Shown one piece after another: positions 15,195 through 24,238 of a DNA stretch of 38,178 nt (position 1 is the first letter of the stretch; each line of letters starts with the position of its first letter). Source of the stretch: Anaerolineae bacterium (GTDB lineage Bacteria > Chloroflexota > Anaerolineae > Aggregatilineales > Aggregatilineaceae); NCBI GenBank assembly GCA_016930015.1, contig JAFGHR010000020.1, positions 1 to 38,178 of the forward strand. Direction: 5' to 3'. A program made the position numbers and the translations under genes. The notes beneath the pieces are model-generated. The model was not told where the DNA came from. It was given only the letters and a program-made list of their open reading frames with translations, and did no database searches.

Positions 15195-17204
15195 ATGACC
15201 TTCAGATCACGATCGCGTCGGGTATGGATTTTGCTGAATGGACTGCTGTGGGGCATGACAGCGGCAGCCGTAGTTATGACCGGCTTATGGACCGGGGGCA
15301 GCGTGCAGGCGACTCACCAGGATACGAGTCTATCCGTTGTGTGGCAGGATGGCTCCCAGGCCGGGGATACCCTGTTTCAGGTGGAAAACACGATTCTTCC
15401 GCCGCGTGACCGGGTCGATCTGGCGATACGGCTGCGCGGCGTGACGGATGTACCCGAACCCCCATCCGAGGCGCCGCCGGAAGTGGCCATCGGGGAGATC
15501 GTGTCATTTTGGGTGGATAACCTGGACGAAGACTATTCTTTCCAGGTGGACGCCGAACTGGTGTATAAAACCGATCACATTTACATGTTTGTGGAACTGG
15601 GCCAGACGGTAGACCTGGCCGCGATTCAACGCTCCGCCGACACATTCGAAAACACTATCCGCCCCAGGGTACACGAGGTGTTCGGCTCCGAGTGGTTCCC
15701 CGGCGTGGACGGCGACCCGCACCTGACGATCCTGCATGTAACGCGCCTGGGTGGATGGGTCGCGGCCTATTACGGCAGCAGCAGCCAGTACCCGGACGAG
15801 GTCGTGCCCAACTCCAACGAGCGCGAGATGTTTTTTGTGAACCTGGATACGATGGCCGGGCGCATCGGGCAGGATGCCTATTTGGGCGTGCTGGCGCATG
15901 AATTCCAGCACATGGTGCACTGGTACGTCGATCAGAACGAGGATACATGGCTCAATGAAGGGCTGTCCGAGCTGTCATCCATGCTAGCCGGTTATGGCGC
16001 CAGCGGCTTTGCTTACGACTATCTCAGGGAACCCACGATTCAGCTTAATACGTGGCCGGAAGATAACGATCGCGGTCGGCATTACGGCATGTCGTTCCTG
16101 TTCGCGGCTTATTTTTACGAGCGCTATGGGGAAGCGGCGACAACCACCCTGGTTAAAGACCCGGCTAACGGCATGGAAAGTATCGCCAACACGTTAGACG
16201 CCATCGCGGCAGCCGATCCGGCAACCGGTGAGCCTGTTGTGGCGGAAGACGTGTTCGCAGATTGGGTGGTAGCTAACCTGCTGATGGACTCCGCCGCCGG
16301 TGACGGGCGGTTTGCGTATCATTCGCCGGACATGGCCACGCTGCCCACCGCCTCGATTACCGGGCAGGCGGTGGCTACCGGAGCGCCTATTCAGACCGAA
16401 ACGCGCCAGTGGGGCGCAACCTACCTTGAAATTCCCGGCGGTGCCCAGCCGCGCACGTTCCGCTTGAAATTCGACGGTAATGAAACGGTAGGGCTGGTCC
16501 CGGCGAACGCGCACAGCGGCCAGTTTGCATGGTGGTCGAATCGCGGCGACGAGAGTGATTCCCGCCTGACTCAGGCGTTTGACCTGACCGGCGTCAGCAG
16601 CGCCACGCTCGATTTCTGGACGTGGTATTTCATCGAAGACCTGTGGGATTACGCCTACGTGATGGTGTCCACCGACGGCGGCGCGACCTGGACGCCGCTT
16701 GAAACCGCCCACACCACCACCGACGATCCGCACCAGAACGCGTATGGCCCCGGCTACACCGGTCAAAGCGGCGACTGGGTCCGGGAATCGGTGGACCTGA
16801 CGCCCTACGCCGGGCAGGAGATTCTGCTCCGGTTTGAGTACATCACCGACGACGCCGTGACACAGCCGGGCATATTGATCGATGATATCAGCATCCCGGA
16901 AATCGGCTACACGTCGGATTTTGAGAACGATAACGGCGGCTGGCTCAGTGAAGGCTGGCTGCGCATGGATAATAAACTGCCGCAGCGGTTCCTGGTGCAG
17001 GTGGTGCAGATTCCGCTGACCGCGCCCGGTGACGGTGAAGCATGGCCGGTTACGCGGCTGCTGGGCATGGCCGACACGCCGCACGGGGAATGGGATATCA
17101 CGGTGGGCGGCGATAGGGGCAATGCCGTACTCGTTATTTCGGGGTTGGCCCCGGTGACGACTGAACCGGCAGCGTTCACCTATTCGCTGACACTGGTAAA
17201 GTAA
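15195..17204 (+). CDS. Secreted zinc metalloprotease, HExxH type, with C-terminal beta-sandwich (paralog 1)
   Basis: From ATG 15195 the protein has 669 residues; ATGs at 15147 and 15186 are alternatives. I chose 15195 because AAAGGA lies 8 nt before it and it gives a normal signal peptide (RSRSRR, hydrophobic core, cleavage near SVQA-T). The catalytic motif is HEFQH (H235, E236, H239) with a third ligand candidate E255 in WLNEGLSE. This layout, with NEREMFFVNLD upstream, recalls hyicolysin-type (M30) and immune-inhibitor-A-like enzymes. Residues about 430-590 form a MAM/immune-inhibitor-like sandwich (FAWWSNRGDESDSRL, VSTDGGATW, LLRFEYITD, ILIDDISI). It is likely an extracellular protease. 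The next gene is a paralog 57 nt downstream. Confidence 0.87.
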   Translation: MTFRSRSRRVWILLNGLLWGMTAAAVVMTGLWTGGSVQATHQDTSLSVVWQDGSQAGDTLFQVENTILPPRDRVDLAIRLRGVTDVPEPPSEAPPEVAIGEIVSFWVDNLDEDYSFQVDAELVYKTDHIYMFVELGQTVDLAAIQRSADTFENTIRPRVHEVFGSEWFPGVDGDPHLTILHVTRLGGWVAAYYGSSSQYPDEVVPNSNEREMFFVNLDTMAGRIGQDAYLGVLAHEFQHMVHWYVDQNEDTWLNEGLSELSSMLAGYGASGFAYDYLREPTIQLNTWPEDNDRGRHYGMSFLFAAYFYERYGEAATTTLVKDPANGMESIANTLDAIAAADPATGEPVVAEDVFADWVVANLLMDSAAGDGRFAYHSPDMATLPTASITGQAVATGAPIQTETRQWGATYLEIPGGAQPRTFRLKFDGNETVGLVPANAHSGQFAWWSNRGDESDSRLTQAFDLTGVSSATLDFWTWYFIEDLWDYAYVMVSTDGGATWTPLETAHTTTDDPHQNAYGPGYTGQSGDWVRESVDLTPYAGQEILLRFEYITDDAVTQPGILIDDISIPEIGYTSDFENDNGGWLSEGWLRMDNKLPQRFLVQVVQIPLTAPGDGEAWPVTRLLGMADTPHGEWDITVGGDRGNAVLVISGLAPVTTEPAAFTYSLTLVK

Positions 17205-17261
17205 ACTTGTTGGGGATGTAAACAGCGCCGCCTGTAAGATCGGATTGGAAAGCGATTGGCA

Positions 17262-19175
17262 ATGAGTGAAACACGCGTTGTATTGAGAATGGGCCGCACA
17301 TGGGTGATGTGTCTTGTCGTGATCGGTGTGGCCGTATGCCTGGCGATGCCGCCTGTCGCGGCCCAGGACGGAAAACGCGCCGACTCGCCCTCGTGGGACG
17401 ATGCGCCTAACGTGCCGCGCCACCGGTCCCAGGCGGATTGGCTGCTCGACGTGGGGCAGGCTACATACGAGCAGGTGTACGGCCCGTTTTTTTCCCAAAC
17501 CTACGCCGTGGGTGACGCCGAATCATTTATTCCGCTGGGCAGCAACAGCGGTATGCCACAGATGTTTGTGCTGCGCGCCCGCACCGAACACGCGTATTTC
17601 TGGTTTGAGCGCAGCATGTTAGTCGATGCGGCGGAACTCGAATGGGCCACCCGCTTTTTTGAAGAACGCATCTGGCCGCTCAACAACACGATCTACGGCG
17701 ATGAGTGGAATCCCGGCATTGACGGTGATCCGCGCATACACATTGTCAACCAATCCGGCGTAGACGCCGACAGCTCGATCATGGGCGCATTTGATCCGCG
17801 CGACCAGTGCCCGGCGATGTTGTGTCCCCAGAGCAACCAGCGCGAGATCATCTACATCAACCTGATCAAAGCGCCGCTTAGCTCACAAGAATACCTGGCG
17901 ACACTGGCTCACGAGCACCAACACCTGATCCAGCATCATATGGATGGCAACGAAGATCGCTGGCTAAACGAAGGACTGTCGCAGCTTGCCGAACATTTTA
18001 ACGGGTTTCATCCCCAGTACATCGCCGGTCCGAGTATGCGTGATCTGCTGCGTGACCCGGACCATCACCTGAACGGCTGGACGACCGATCGCGGCCAGCA
18101 GTCACGTTACTACGGCGCCAGTTACCTGTTTATGCTGTACCTGTACGAGCGGTTCGGCCTGGATTTTATCCGCACGCTTGCCAGTGACAGCTACGACGGG
18201 CTGGCGGCGGTGCAGAATGCGCTGACCATAACCGGCCAGGGGCTTACCGTGGACGAGGTGTTCGCCGACTGGATCGTCGCTAACTTGCTGGACGATCCGT
18301 ATGTGGGCGGCGGGCGTTATTTTTACCAGACGCTTGATCTGCCGCAGCGTATCCAACCGGTCGCGCTGGATGGCCTGCAAGCCGACTTTGAATACACCGA
18401 CTCGATCAACCAGTACGGCGCGGATTACCTCAGCCTGAGCACACCGGGGACGTATGATATCCAGTTTGACGGCAGCGAGCAGGTGCCCGTAGTCAACATA
18501 TCCCCCTACTCCGGTGACTGGATGTGGTGGTCCTACAATACCAACAGCGGCGCGGCGCGGCTCAACGGGGCCTTTGACCTGACCGGCCAAAACACGGCTA
18601 CGCTCGTGTTTCGCGCCTGGTGGGATATCCAGGCCGATTATGACTGGTTCCACGTGCTGGTATCCCCGGACGGCGGGCAAAGCTGGCAGATCGTGGGTGG
18701 TGAGCACGCGGTTTCCGGCGATCCGTATACGGGGGGACCATATTACGATGGGCGGTCGGGCGGCTGGGTTGAGGAACGTATTAACCTGACACCTTACGCG
18801 GGCGGTCCGCTGCTCGTGCGGTTTGAATACCTGACCAACGGCAGCCGCAGCCTGTCCGGTGTGGTGCTGGACGATGTCGGGATCGCGGAACTGGGTTATG
18901 TGGATGACGTTGAAAGCGCGTTATCGCTGTGGGCGCCTGACGGGTTTATGCGTATTCCACACGTGGTGCTGCAAAACTGGCGTGTGACACTCGCGATCAA
19001 CGCGCCGGGCTGGCCCGCCGACGTGCGCCAGCTTGATCTTGATAATGCCAATAACGGGCGGGCGGCGGTGACCGTGCCGGAGGATGGCTCGGTTACGATC
19101 GTGATCGGTGCGATGGCGCCGTTCACGTCAGCCCAGGCCGACTACAAGCTGGTCATCCGGGAACACACCTCGTGA
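17262..19175 (+). CDS. Secreted zinc metalloprotease, HExxH type, with C-terminal beta-sandwich (paralog 2)
   Basis: 637 residues from ATG 17262; an in-frame TTG at 17256 is less likely. The signal peptide ends near PPVAA-QDG. The catalytic motif is HEHQH (H217, E218, H221) with E237 in WLNEGLSQ. SNQREIIYINL precedes it just as SNEREMFFVNL does in the upstream gene. The C-terminal sandwich again has WMWWSYN, VSPDGGQSW, LLVRFEYLTNG and VVLDDVGI. The two proteins are clear tandem paralogs but well diverged, so the duplication is old. No pro-domain cleavage site or sorting signal is obvious. It ends 14 nt from the convergent HD-domain gene. No strong ribosome-binding site precedes it. Confidence 0.87.
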   Translation: MSETRVVLRMGRTWVMCLVVIGVAVCLAMPPVAAQDGKRADSPSWDDAPNVPRHRSQADWLLDVGQATYEQVYGPFFSQTYAVGDAESFIPLGSNSGMPQMFVLRARTEHAYFWFERSMLVDAAELEWATRFFEERIWPLNNTIYGDEWNPGIDGDPRIHIVNQSGVDADSSIMGAFDPRDQCPAMLCPQSNQREIIYINLIKAPLSSQEYLATLAHEHQHLIQHHMDGNEDRWLNEGLSQLAEHFNGFHPQYIAGPSMRDLLRDPDHHLNGWTTDRGQQSRYYGASYLFMLYLYERFGLDFIRTLASDSYDGLAAVQNALTITGQGLTVDEVFADWIVANLLDDPYVGGGRYFYQTLDLPQRIQPVALDGLQADFEYTDSINQYGADYLSLSTPGTYDIQFDGSEQVPVVNISPYSGDWMWWSYNTNSGAARLNGAFDLTGQNTATLVFRAWWDIQADYDWFHVLVSPDGGQSWQIVGGEHAVSGDPYTGGPYYDGRSGGWVEERINLTPYAGGPLLVRFEYLTNGSRSLSGVVLDDVGIAELGYVDDVESALSLWAPDGFMRIPHVVLQNWRVTLAINAPGWPADVRQLDLDNANNGRAAVTVPEDGSVTIVIGAMAPFTSAQADYKLVIREHTS

Positions 19176-19189
19176 TGGCGTGGGGGCAT

Positions 19190-19828
19190 TTACTGCCCGT
19201 CCTGGCTGGCTTCGGATAACAACCGTTCTATCAATAGCATATTACGATATTTACCGGCTCCACGCAGTGAACGGGCCGCGTTCGTGTAGTAGTGGTGCGC
19301 CTTCAAAAACGCGCGCTGGCTGGTGTACCATTCCACATCGGAAGTGCGGTTGCCGAACAGCGCAACCTGTTCGTCTCGCAAATTCTGGCTCGTGATCAAA
19401 AAGTCATCACGTCCCAGCGAATCCAGGTCGGCATCGGCCATAATTTGTTCCAGGAGTGTTTGAGGGTTGGTGGGCCATTGGGTCGCCATGATCAAGCGCT
19501 GAATCAGGTCGATGTGCGCCACCGTGTATCCGAAATCCGGCAGCACGGCGGCGGCGATACGTGCGCCGCACGCTTCGTGCCCGTCCCCAAACTGCTCATC
19601 GCCTACATGTTGTTCGATATACCCCAGGTCGTGGAACCATGCCGCGGTACGCAGTGCCAGCAGGTCATCGCCCGTAATACCTTCCATCGCGGCGAAACGT
19701 TCGACGGCGGGCACAACATCATCACGCGTATGGCGAATCGAGTGGTACGTTAACTTGGGGTAAAGTTCGTGTTCTAACCGTCGCAAGACATACTGTTGAG
19801 CACGTTCAAGATCGGGTTGTACGGTCAT
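19190..19828 (-). CDS. HD-domain phosphohydrolase
   Basis: 212 residues starting at ATG 19828, with AGGA 8 nt upstream. HD-superfamily metal ligands are visible: H29/H33 (YHSIRHT), the H66-D67 pair (WFHDLGY), H84 (GDGHEACG) and D132/D134 (MADADLDSLG). Such enzymes hydrolyse phosphate esters of nucleotides; (p)ppGpp-, dNTP- and cAMP-type substrates are all possible, and none can be chosen from sequence. It probably shares a transcript with the YtxH-like gene 65 nt upstream. Confidence 0.88.
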   Translation of the reverse strand: MTVQPDLERAQQYVLRRLEHELYPKLTYHSIRHTRDDVVPAVERFAAMEGITGDDLLALRTAAWFHDLGYIEQHVGDEQFGDGHEACGARIAAAVLPDFGYTVAHIDLIQRLIMATQWPTNPQTLLEQIMADADLDSLGRDDFLITSQNLRDEQVALFGNRTSDVEWYTSQRAFLKAHHYYTNAARSLRGAGKYRNMLLIERLLSEASQDGQ

Positions 19829-19893
19829 TCATGGGGTCCTGTTCTTTGCCGAGAAAGGCCGGCGAACCGCCTGCTCGCCGCACCAGCGAGTTA

Positions 19894-20145
19894 TCATTCG
19901 GCCCGCCTATCACGCGGTGCCAACTCGTCAGTCATATGCGCCCCGGTGATCTCGACCAGCCGGGTTTCGAGTTCCTGGCGCCTGGCTTGCGCCGCCTGCT
20001 GCCCCGCCTGGACCGCACTGCCCCACCGTTGGTGGATGCTGCGGCGCATGGTATCACCCGAAGTCGGGGCAAATAACCGGGCCGCCGCCGCACCAATAAC
20101 ACCGCCGCTCAATACGCCGCCGATAAACGCCAGCATCCGCCGCAT
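19894..20145 (-). CDS. YtxH-like small membrane protein
   Basis: 83 residues starting at ATG 20145, with AGGGAGA 7 nt upstream. The N-terminus is a glycine-rich membrane helix (FIGGVLSGGVIGAAAARLFAP). The motif LFAPTSGDTMRRSI matches the LxAPxSGxxxR hallmark of YtxH/GvpP-like proteins. The rest is an amphipathic Arg/Gln/Glu helix. Members are linked to envelope stress, but the role is poorly defined. Confidence 0.8.
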   Translation of the reverse strand: MRRMLAFIGGVLSGGVIGAAAARLFAPTSGDTMRRSIHQRWGSAVQAGQQAAQARRQELETRLVEITGAHMTDELAPRDRRAE

Positions 20146-20261
20146 AAGGTTGTCTCCCTGGGTATCGCATCATGTCCTGTGGCAATTATATCAGGATAAC
20201 GATTTTACACCTTTCGCTTGGGCTGCGCTCACCTCATCTCCTCTATTTCTGTGGAACAGCC

Positions 20262-20290
20262 TTGACATTCGCCGTTTCCGGTTCTAGTCT
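20262..20290 (+). promoter_or_regulatory. Candidate sigma-70 promoter for the M24 aminopeptidase
   Basis: A consensus TTGACA (20262-20267) is followed after 17 nt by TAGTCT (20285-20290), which matches three of six -10 positions. It lies about 45 nt upstream of the ATG. The -35 is convincing, the -10 weak. Confidence 0.45.
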
Positions 20291-20334
20291 TCAAGGCACA
20301 ACTGGGATTACTGATCGACTGGAGTAAACTGCTG

Positions 20335-21438
20335 ATGACTCACCCGCGCCTCCAAACACTCTATGAACTTATCGACCGGGCGGGGCTTGACGCCGTCGCC
20401 CTGGTACCCGGCTCAAACCTCCAATTCGTGACCGGCCTGGATTTTCACCTGATGGAGCGTCCCCTGATCGCTTTTTTGGGGCCACATATCGAGCCGGTCG
20501 CCGTTGCGCCCGCCCTGGAACAAGACCGGCTGGTGCAGTGTGATATCCCGTTTCGCGTGTTCCCCTGGACGGATACCGAGGGGTATCAAGGTGCGTTTGC
20601 GCTGGCCGCGAACGCGCTAAAACCGGTGATCCGGCGGTTGGGCGTGGAAGAACTGCGTATGCGCGTGTTGGAACAGGCGATTCTACGCGAGCACCTGCCA
20701 GACGTGACGATCGAATTGGCCGGGCAAACGCTGGCAGCGCTGCGCCTGCACAAAGACGAGGCGGCATTACGTGCATTACGCGAGGCGATCACCGTCAGTG
20801 AGGGCGCGCTTCAGGCGTGTATAGACGCGGTGCGTCCGGGCATGACCGAGCGTGAGATCGCCGGAATCCTGGTGATCGAACAGCTCAAGCGCGGCGGCGG
20901 CAAACATCCTTTTGAGCCGCTGGTGCTCAGCGGGCCTAGAAGCGCGCTGCCGCATGGCGAACCGGGTGATCGCCGCGTGCTGGAAGGTGAGCCGCTGCTG
21001 ATCGACTTCGGGACTACGGTAGGCGGGTACGCGTCGGACATCACCCGCACGTTTGCGCTAGGTGAGCCGTCAGCGCGGCTTCAGGACATTTACGCGCTGG
21101 TGCAGGCGGCCAACGCTGCCGGGCGTGCGGCGGCGGGTCCCGGTGTTCCGGCGCAAGACGTAGACCGCGCCACGCGCCGTGTGATCGAGGACGCGGGATA
21201 CGGGGCCTATTTCACGCACCGCACCGGACACGGGCTCGGTTTGGAAGCGCACGAAGGCCCCAACATCGTTGAGGGCAACACGCAGGTCTTAGAAGTGGGG
21301 ATGGTGTTTACCATCGAGCCGGGCATTTACCTGCCCGACGATCTGGGCGTGCGCATCGAAGACGACGTGGTGATCACGCACGGCGGCGCCGAGAGTTTGA
21401 CCGTTTTCTCGCGGGAATTGTTATCGATTGGTTTATGA
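20335..21438 (+). CDS. M24-family metallopeptidase, Xaa-Pro aminopeptidase-like
   Basis: 367 residues with a creatinase-like N-terminal domain (about 1-140) and a pita-bread catalytic domain (about 145-360). All five metal ligands are present: D224 (LIDFGT), D235 (SDITRTF), H299 (GHGLGLEAHEGP), E328 (TIEPGIYL) and E342 (RIEDDVVI). H207 in LPHGEPG is the usual extra histidine. There is no signal peptide, so it is cytosolic. Family members remove N-terminal residues before proline (PepP/PepQ type). GGAG lies about 11 nt before the ATG. It is a stand-alone gene with a candidate promoter upstream. Confidence 0.93.
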   Translation: MTHPRLQTLYELIDRAGLDAVALVPGSNLQFVTGLDFHLMERPLIAFLGPHIEPVAVAPALEQDRLVQCDIPFRVFPWTDTEGYQGAFALAANALKPVIRRLGVEELRMRVLEQAILREHLPDVTIELAGQTLAALRLHKDEAALRALREAITVSEGALQACIDAVRPGMTEREIAGILVIEQLKRGGGKHPFEPLVLSGPRSALPHGEPGDRRVLEGEPLLIDFGTTVGGYASDITRTFALGEPSARLQDIYALVQAANAAGRAAAGPGVPAQDVDRATRRVIEDAGYGAYFTHRTGHGLGLEAHEGPNIVEGNTQVLEVGMVFTIEPGIYLPDDLGVRIEDDVVITHGGAESLTVFSRELLSIGL

Positions 21439-21468
21439 GCCGCGCACGGCGGCTTAACGTGTGCGTCG

Positions 21469-21954
21469 TCAGCCGCTGCCGGGCTGCGGCACCGGCTCCG
21501 ACAAGGATATCCGTACCTGGTTCAAGCTGTCATAGGCCAGCCGCAGCCGCGTTTCCATATAAGACGCCGGGCCGGATGTCTGTTTATCGCTGCAATAATC
21601 CGTCCAGCGCTGGTGAGCGTCCTTGATCATACGTGCCGCATAGTCGAGGTGATCGACAATTCCGGCGGTTTTGGCATCTTTTTTGCGCTCGGATTCGCTG
21701 AGCTTGACCGGGTGGTGCTTGAACGTGATATCGGCGCAGTAGCTGCCCGCTGTTTTGTAGTGGGTGAGCGCATAGTTCATGTTGTTCCACAGCCAGTCAG
21801 CTTCCTGACGCAGTGATTCTTCATACGTGATGATCTGCCGCTCGGTGCCGCCGTTCAGCGCTGAGCACCCGGGCAGCAGCAAAAGCACAACACACAACAG
21901 CGCTGTGCTCGCTGTGCTGTACCATCGACCTTGTCGCAGGCGTTTCTGGTTCAT
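21469..21954 (-). CDS. Lipoprotein of a paralogous pair (EADWLW family), copy 1
   Basis: 161 residues. The signal peptide ends in the lipobox LPGC with acylated C30. The mature domain shares a spaced pattern with the upstream neighbour: EADWLWNNMNYA, a cysteine about 20 residues later, F-H-P-V-L, LDY, a W followed by YC, and RLAYDSL. I do not recognise the family. The conserved tryptophans and the two cysteines suggest a small helical, possibly disulphide-bonded domain on the outer face of the membrane. The gene starts 18 nt after its paralog ends, so they form an operon. Confidence 0.82.
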   Translation of the reverse strand: MNQKRLRQGRWYSTASTALLCVVLLLLPGCSALNGGTERQIITYEESLRQEADWLWNNMNYALTHYKTAGSYCADITFKHHPVKLSESERKKDAKTAGIVDHLDYAARMIKDAHQRWTDYCSDKQTSGPASYMETRLRLAYDSLNQVRISLSEPVPQPGSG

Positions 21955-21972
21955 CGAATCACCCGATAGCGG

Positions 21973-22527
21973 CTATTTGGCCGATTGCGCGCGTAATTCG
22001 AGCGTCTGGTCGACCGAGTCCAGGCTGTCATAGGCAGGATTCAACCGCGAACTCATGAAGTTGATGGTGTTTTGTGCCGATGACTGGTTGTTACAGAACG
22101 CGAACCAGTTATCGCTGGCCTGTTGGAGCAGCTCGCGGACATAGTCCAGGCGCTGCGCCAGTTTTGTCCCTGGGACATCTTGCTCCAGCGTATCCTGCCG
22201 CAGATTAACGGGTTCGTGATTGAAGTCCTTCGGGACACAGCGCCCGGCGTCCGGCACCGGGTTTGTCCGGGCGTGATTCATGTTGTCCCACAGCCAATCG
22301 GCTTCGTTACGCAGGGTGGCGGCGTAACGTTTGGCCTGTGTATCCAGCAGGTCGATCTTTTCTTCCCCGCTCAGCTTATCTTCTTCTTCATCGCTGCTGT
22401 TATCGTTCGAATCACCGGTAACACACCCGGCAAGCAGCAGTCCGATCAGGATAGCCAGCAGGACGGCACGCAGCCAGTGAGTTAATGAGGCTTGGTGCGT
22501 GTTTGGTAGACTATGCGCTTTCCGCAT
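21973..22527 (-). CDS. Lipoprotein of a paralogous pair (EADWLW family), copy 2
   Basis: 184 residues starting at ATG 22527, with GAAGGAG 7 nt upstream. The signal peptide ends in LAGC (C35). An acidic Asp/Ser/Glu-rich stretch (about 39-55) follows, then the shared domain: EADWLWDNMNHA, a cysteine, FNHEPVNL, LDYV, WFAFC and SRLNPAYDSL. Overall identity to copy 1 looks low, but the spacing of conserved residues is preserved. It lies 108 nt downstream of the sensor kinase on the same strand and may belong to the same transcript; a link to that kinase's envelope signal is only a suggestion. Confidence 0.82.
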   Translation of the reverse strand: MRKAHSLPNTHQASLTHWLRAVLLAILIGLLLAGCVTGDSNDNSSDEEEDKLSGEEKIDLLDTQAKRYAATLRNEADWLWDNMNHARTNPVPDAGRCVPKDFNHEPVNLRQDTLEQDVPGTKLAQRLDYVRELLQQASDNWFAFCNNQSSAQNTINFMSSRLNPAYDSLDSVDQTLELRAQSAK

Positions 22528-22635
22528 ACCGAGGCTCCTTCGTTATGCGAGCTTGGCTCTTCTATGCATACCCCTACCATACACCGAAACGCGTGCAAAA
22601 TCTATTATGACAAATGGGGGATAAGCGGGGATCGT

Positions 22636-24138
22636 TTATTGGCGGACGACGACCGTGGACATATCCGGGGCCAGCAGCGGCAGCCGTACCGTAAAAACGG
22701 TGCCTTCGCCGAGGGCGCTGGCGACTCGAACTGTGCCGCCGTGCGCTTCCACGATCTCGTGTGTGATCACCAGCCCCAGCCCGATCCCCGAACTGCGCCG
22801 CCGTTTGCGGCTCTTGTCCACCTGGTAGAATCGCTCGAAGATGCGCGGCAGGTCGTCGGGCGGGATACCCTCGCCCGAATCGCGCACCATGATCGCAATT
22901 TCGTTCTGTTGAAGTTCGGCTTGAAGCGTAACGATCCCGTCGGGCGGCGTGTGCCGGATCGCGTTATCCAGCAGGTTGGTGAACACCTGCGCCAGCCGGT
23001 CCCCATCACCGGCGATGCGCGGCAGGGTAGGCGGCATGTCTACCACCAGCGCGACACCTTTTTCTTTGGCCTTTACCGACAGGCTTTCACCGACCACCTG
23101 TAACACGTCGCCCACCTGCACCGAGCGCCGCAGCATATCCATGCGCCCGGCTTCGATACGGGCCAGGTCCAGCAGGCTTTCGACCATGCGATGCAGGCGC
23201 CCGGCTTCGTCGTGGATGATCTGGGCGGCATGTTCGGCGGATGCGGGATCAGACGCCACGCCGTCGATGATGGCCTGCGAAAACCCCTGAATGCTGGTCA
23301 GCGGCGTGCGCAGGTCGTGTGACACGCTCGCCATAAAATCACGCTGGGCCTGCTGGGTGAGCGCCACCCGGCTTGTCATCTCGTTAAATGAGGTCGCCAG
23401 TGATCGCACTTCGCGCGGACCATCGACCGGCACGCGCTGGTCAAAATCACCGTTGGCGATGCGGCGCGCCGCGTGACTCATCTGGTGCAGCGGTCGCACC
23501 ACCGAGCGCGCGATCAGCACCGACAGCCCCAACGCGATCACCAGCCCGAACAGGCCCGCCTGGGCCAGCGGGCGCAGGAAGTCATCACCAAACGTGTCGA
23601 ACACCTGCGCCAGCGAGGGGTGAGGCACCGGGGCAGCGCCCATCAGGAATGAATCGGACTCCTGAGCGATGACGCTGGGGCGGAGCGGCTGCGCTACAAA
23701 TATCCACTCGCCGCCCTCGTCATCCACAAACCGGCCCTCGAACAGGTTCACGTTCGCCCGCTCCCTGTGGGTCGGGATCAGAGCCGTGCGTTCCGTTTCG
23801 TTGAGGTGCGATCCTTCCGCCAGAATGGCGTCCGAATCAAAACGGACTTCGCCTTCACCGGTCACTACCAGGATACGGGTATTGCTCTCGATAGCCTGGC
23901 TGTCGAGATACTGCACGATGCGCTGTTCGACCGTACCCTCAAGCGGGCGAATCTCGATCCGGATGGCTTCCATCACGCGCACGTCGAGCAGGGTCGCTGT
24001 CAGGTCGCTGCGCAGATCGTCAACCGGCAGCGGGCGTGAGCGCAGCACCAGCACCAACGCGCCGCCGATCAGAATCAGCGTTACCACGAGTATCAACACG
24101 TATGAAAGCAGCAGTCGCGAGCGCAAGGTTTTTAGCAT
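22636..24138 (-). CDS. Membrane sensor histidine kinase of a two-component system
   Basis: 500 residues. The first membrane helix is at about 11-32, an extracytoplasmic sensor domain at about 35-190, and the second helix at about 194-212. HAMP follows (about 213-265), then HisKA with SHDLRTPL (phospho-accepting H274). HATPase has N388 in LLDNAIRHT, D420 in RDSGEGI, FERFYQV and GIGLGL. GAGGAG lies about 14 nt upstream of the ATG. The cognate regulator gene precedes it, separated by 211 nt that contain a 16-bp repeat array. The architecture matches PhoR/BaeS-like kinases that sense envelope or nutrient signals; the ligand is unknown. Confidence 0.94.
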   Translation of the reverse strand: MLKTLRSRLLLSYVLILVVTLILIGGALVLVLRSRPLPVDDLRSDLTATLLDVRVMEAIRIEIRPLEGTVEQRIVQYLDSQAIESNTRILVVTGEGEVRFDSDAILAEGSHLNETERTALIPTHRERANVNLFEGRFVDDEGGEWIFVAQPLRPSVIAQESDSFLMGAAPVPHPSLAQVFDTFGDDFLRPLAQAGLFGLVIALGLSVLIARSVVRPLHQMSHAARRIANGDFDQRVPVDGPREVRSLATSFNEMTSRVALTQQAQRDFMASVSHDLRTPLTSIQGFSQAIIDGVASDPASAEHAAQIIHDEAGRLHRMVESLLDLARIEAGRMDMLRRSVQVGDVLQVVGESLSVKAKEKGVALVVDMPPTLPRIAGDGDRLAQVFTNLLDNAIRHTPPDGIVTLQAELQQNEIAIMVRDSGEGIPPDDLPRIFERFYQVDKSRKRRRSSGIGLGLVITHEIVEAHGGTVRVASALGEGTVFTVRLPLLAPDMSTVVVRQ

Positions 24139-24218
24139 TTCGGCGATCTAACTTCTCCTCAAACTAACGCGCACTTGTTAACAAACTGCCACCGAAGTGT
24201 AAATTTTTTTCTAAGCCC

Positions 24219-24230
24219 ATCACGCGTGAT
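24219..24230. repeat. Perfect 12-bp palindrome adjoining the repeat array
   Basis: ATCACGCGTGAT is a perfect palindrome. It shares the TCACG..CGTGA core with the repeat units that begin 9 nt later, so it may be an outlying, exact version of the same site. Confidence 0.75.
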
Positions 24231-24238
24231 ATGTTTAT

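Noticed and set aside
16194..17498. 434-codon minus-strand frame opposite the metalloproteases
   Set aside because: Histidine- and arginine-rich nonsense translation antisense to two well-supported genes.
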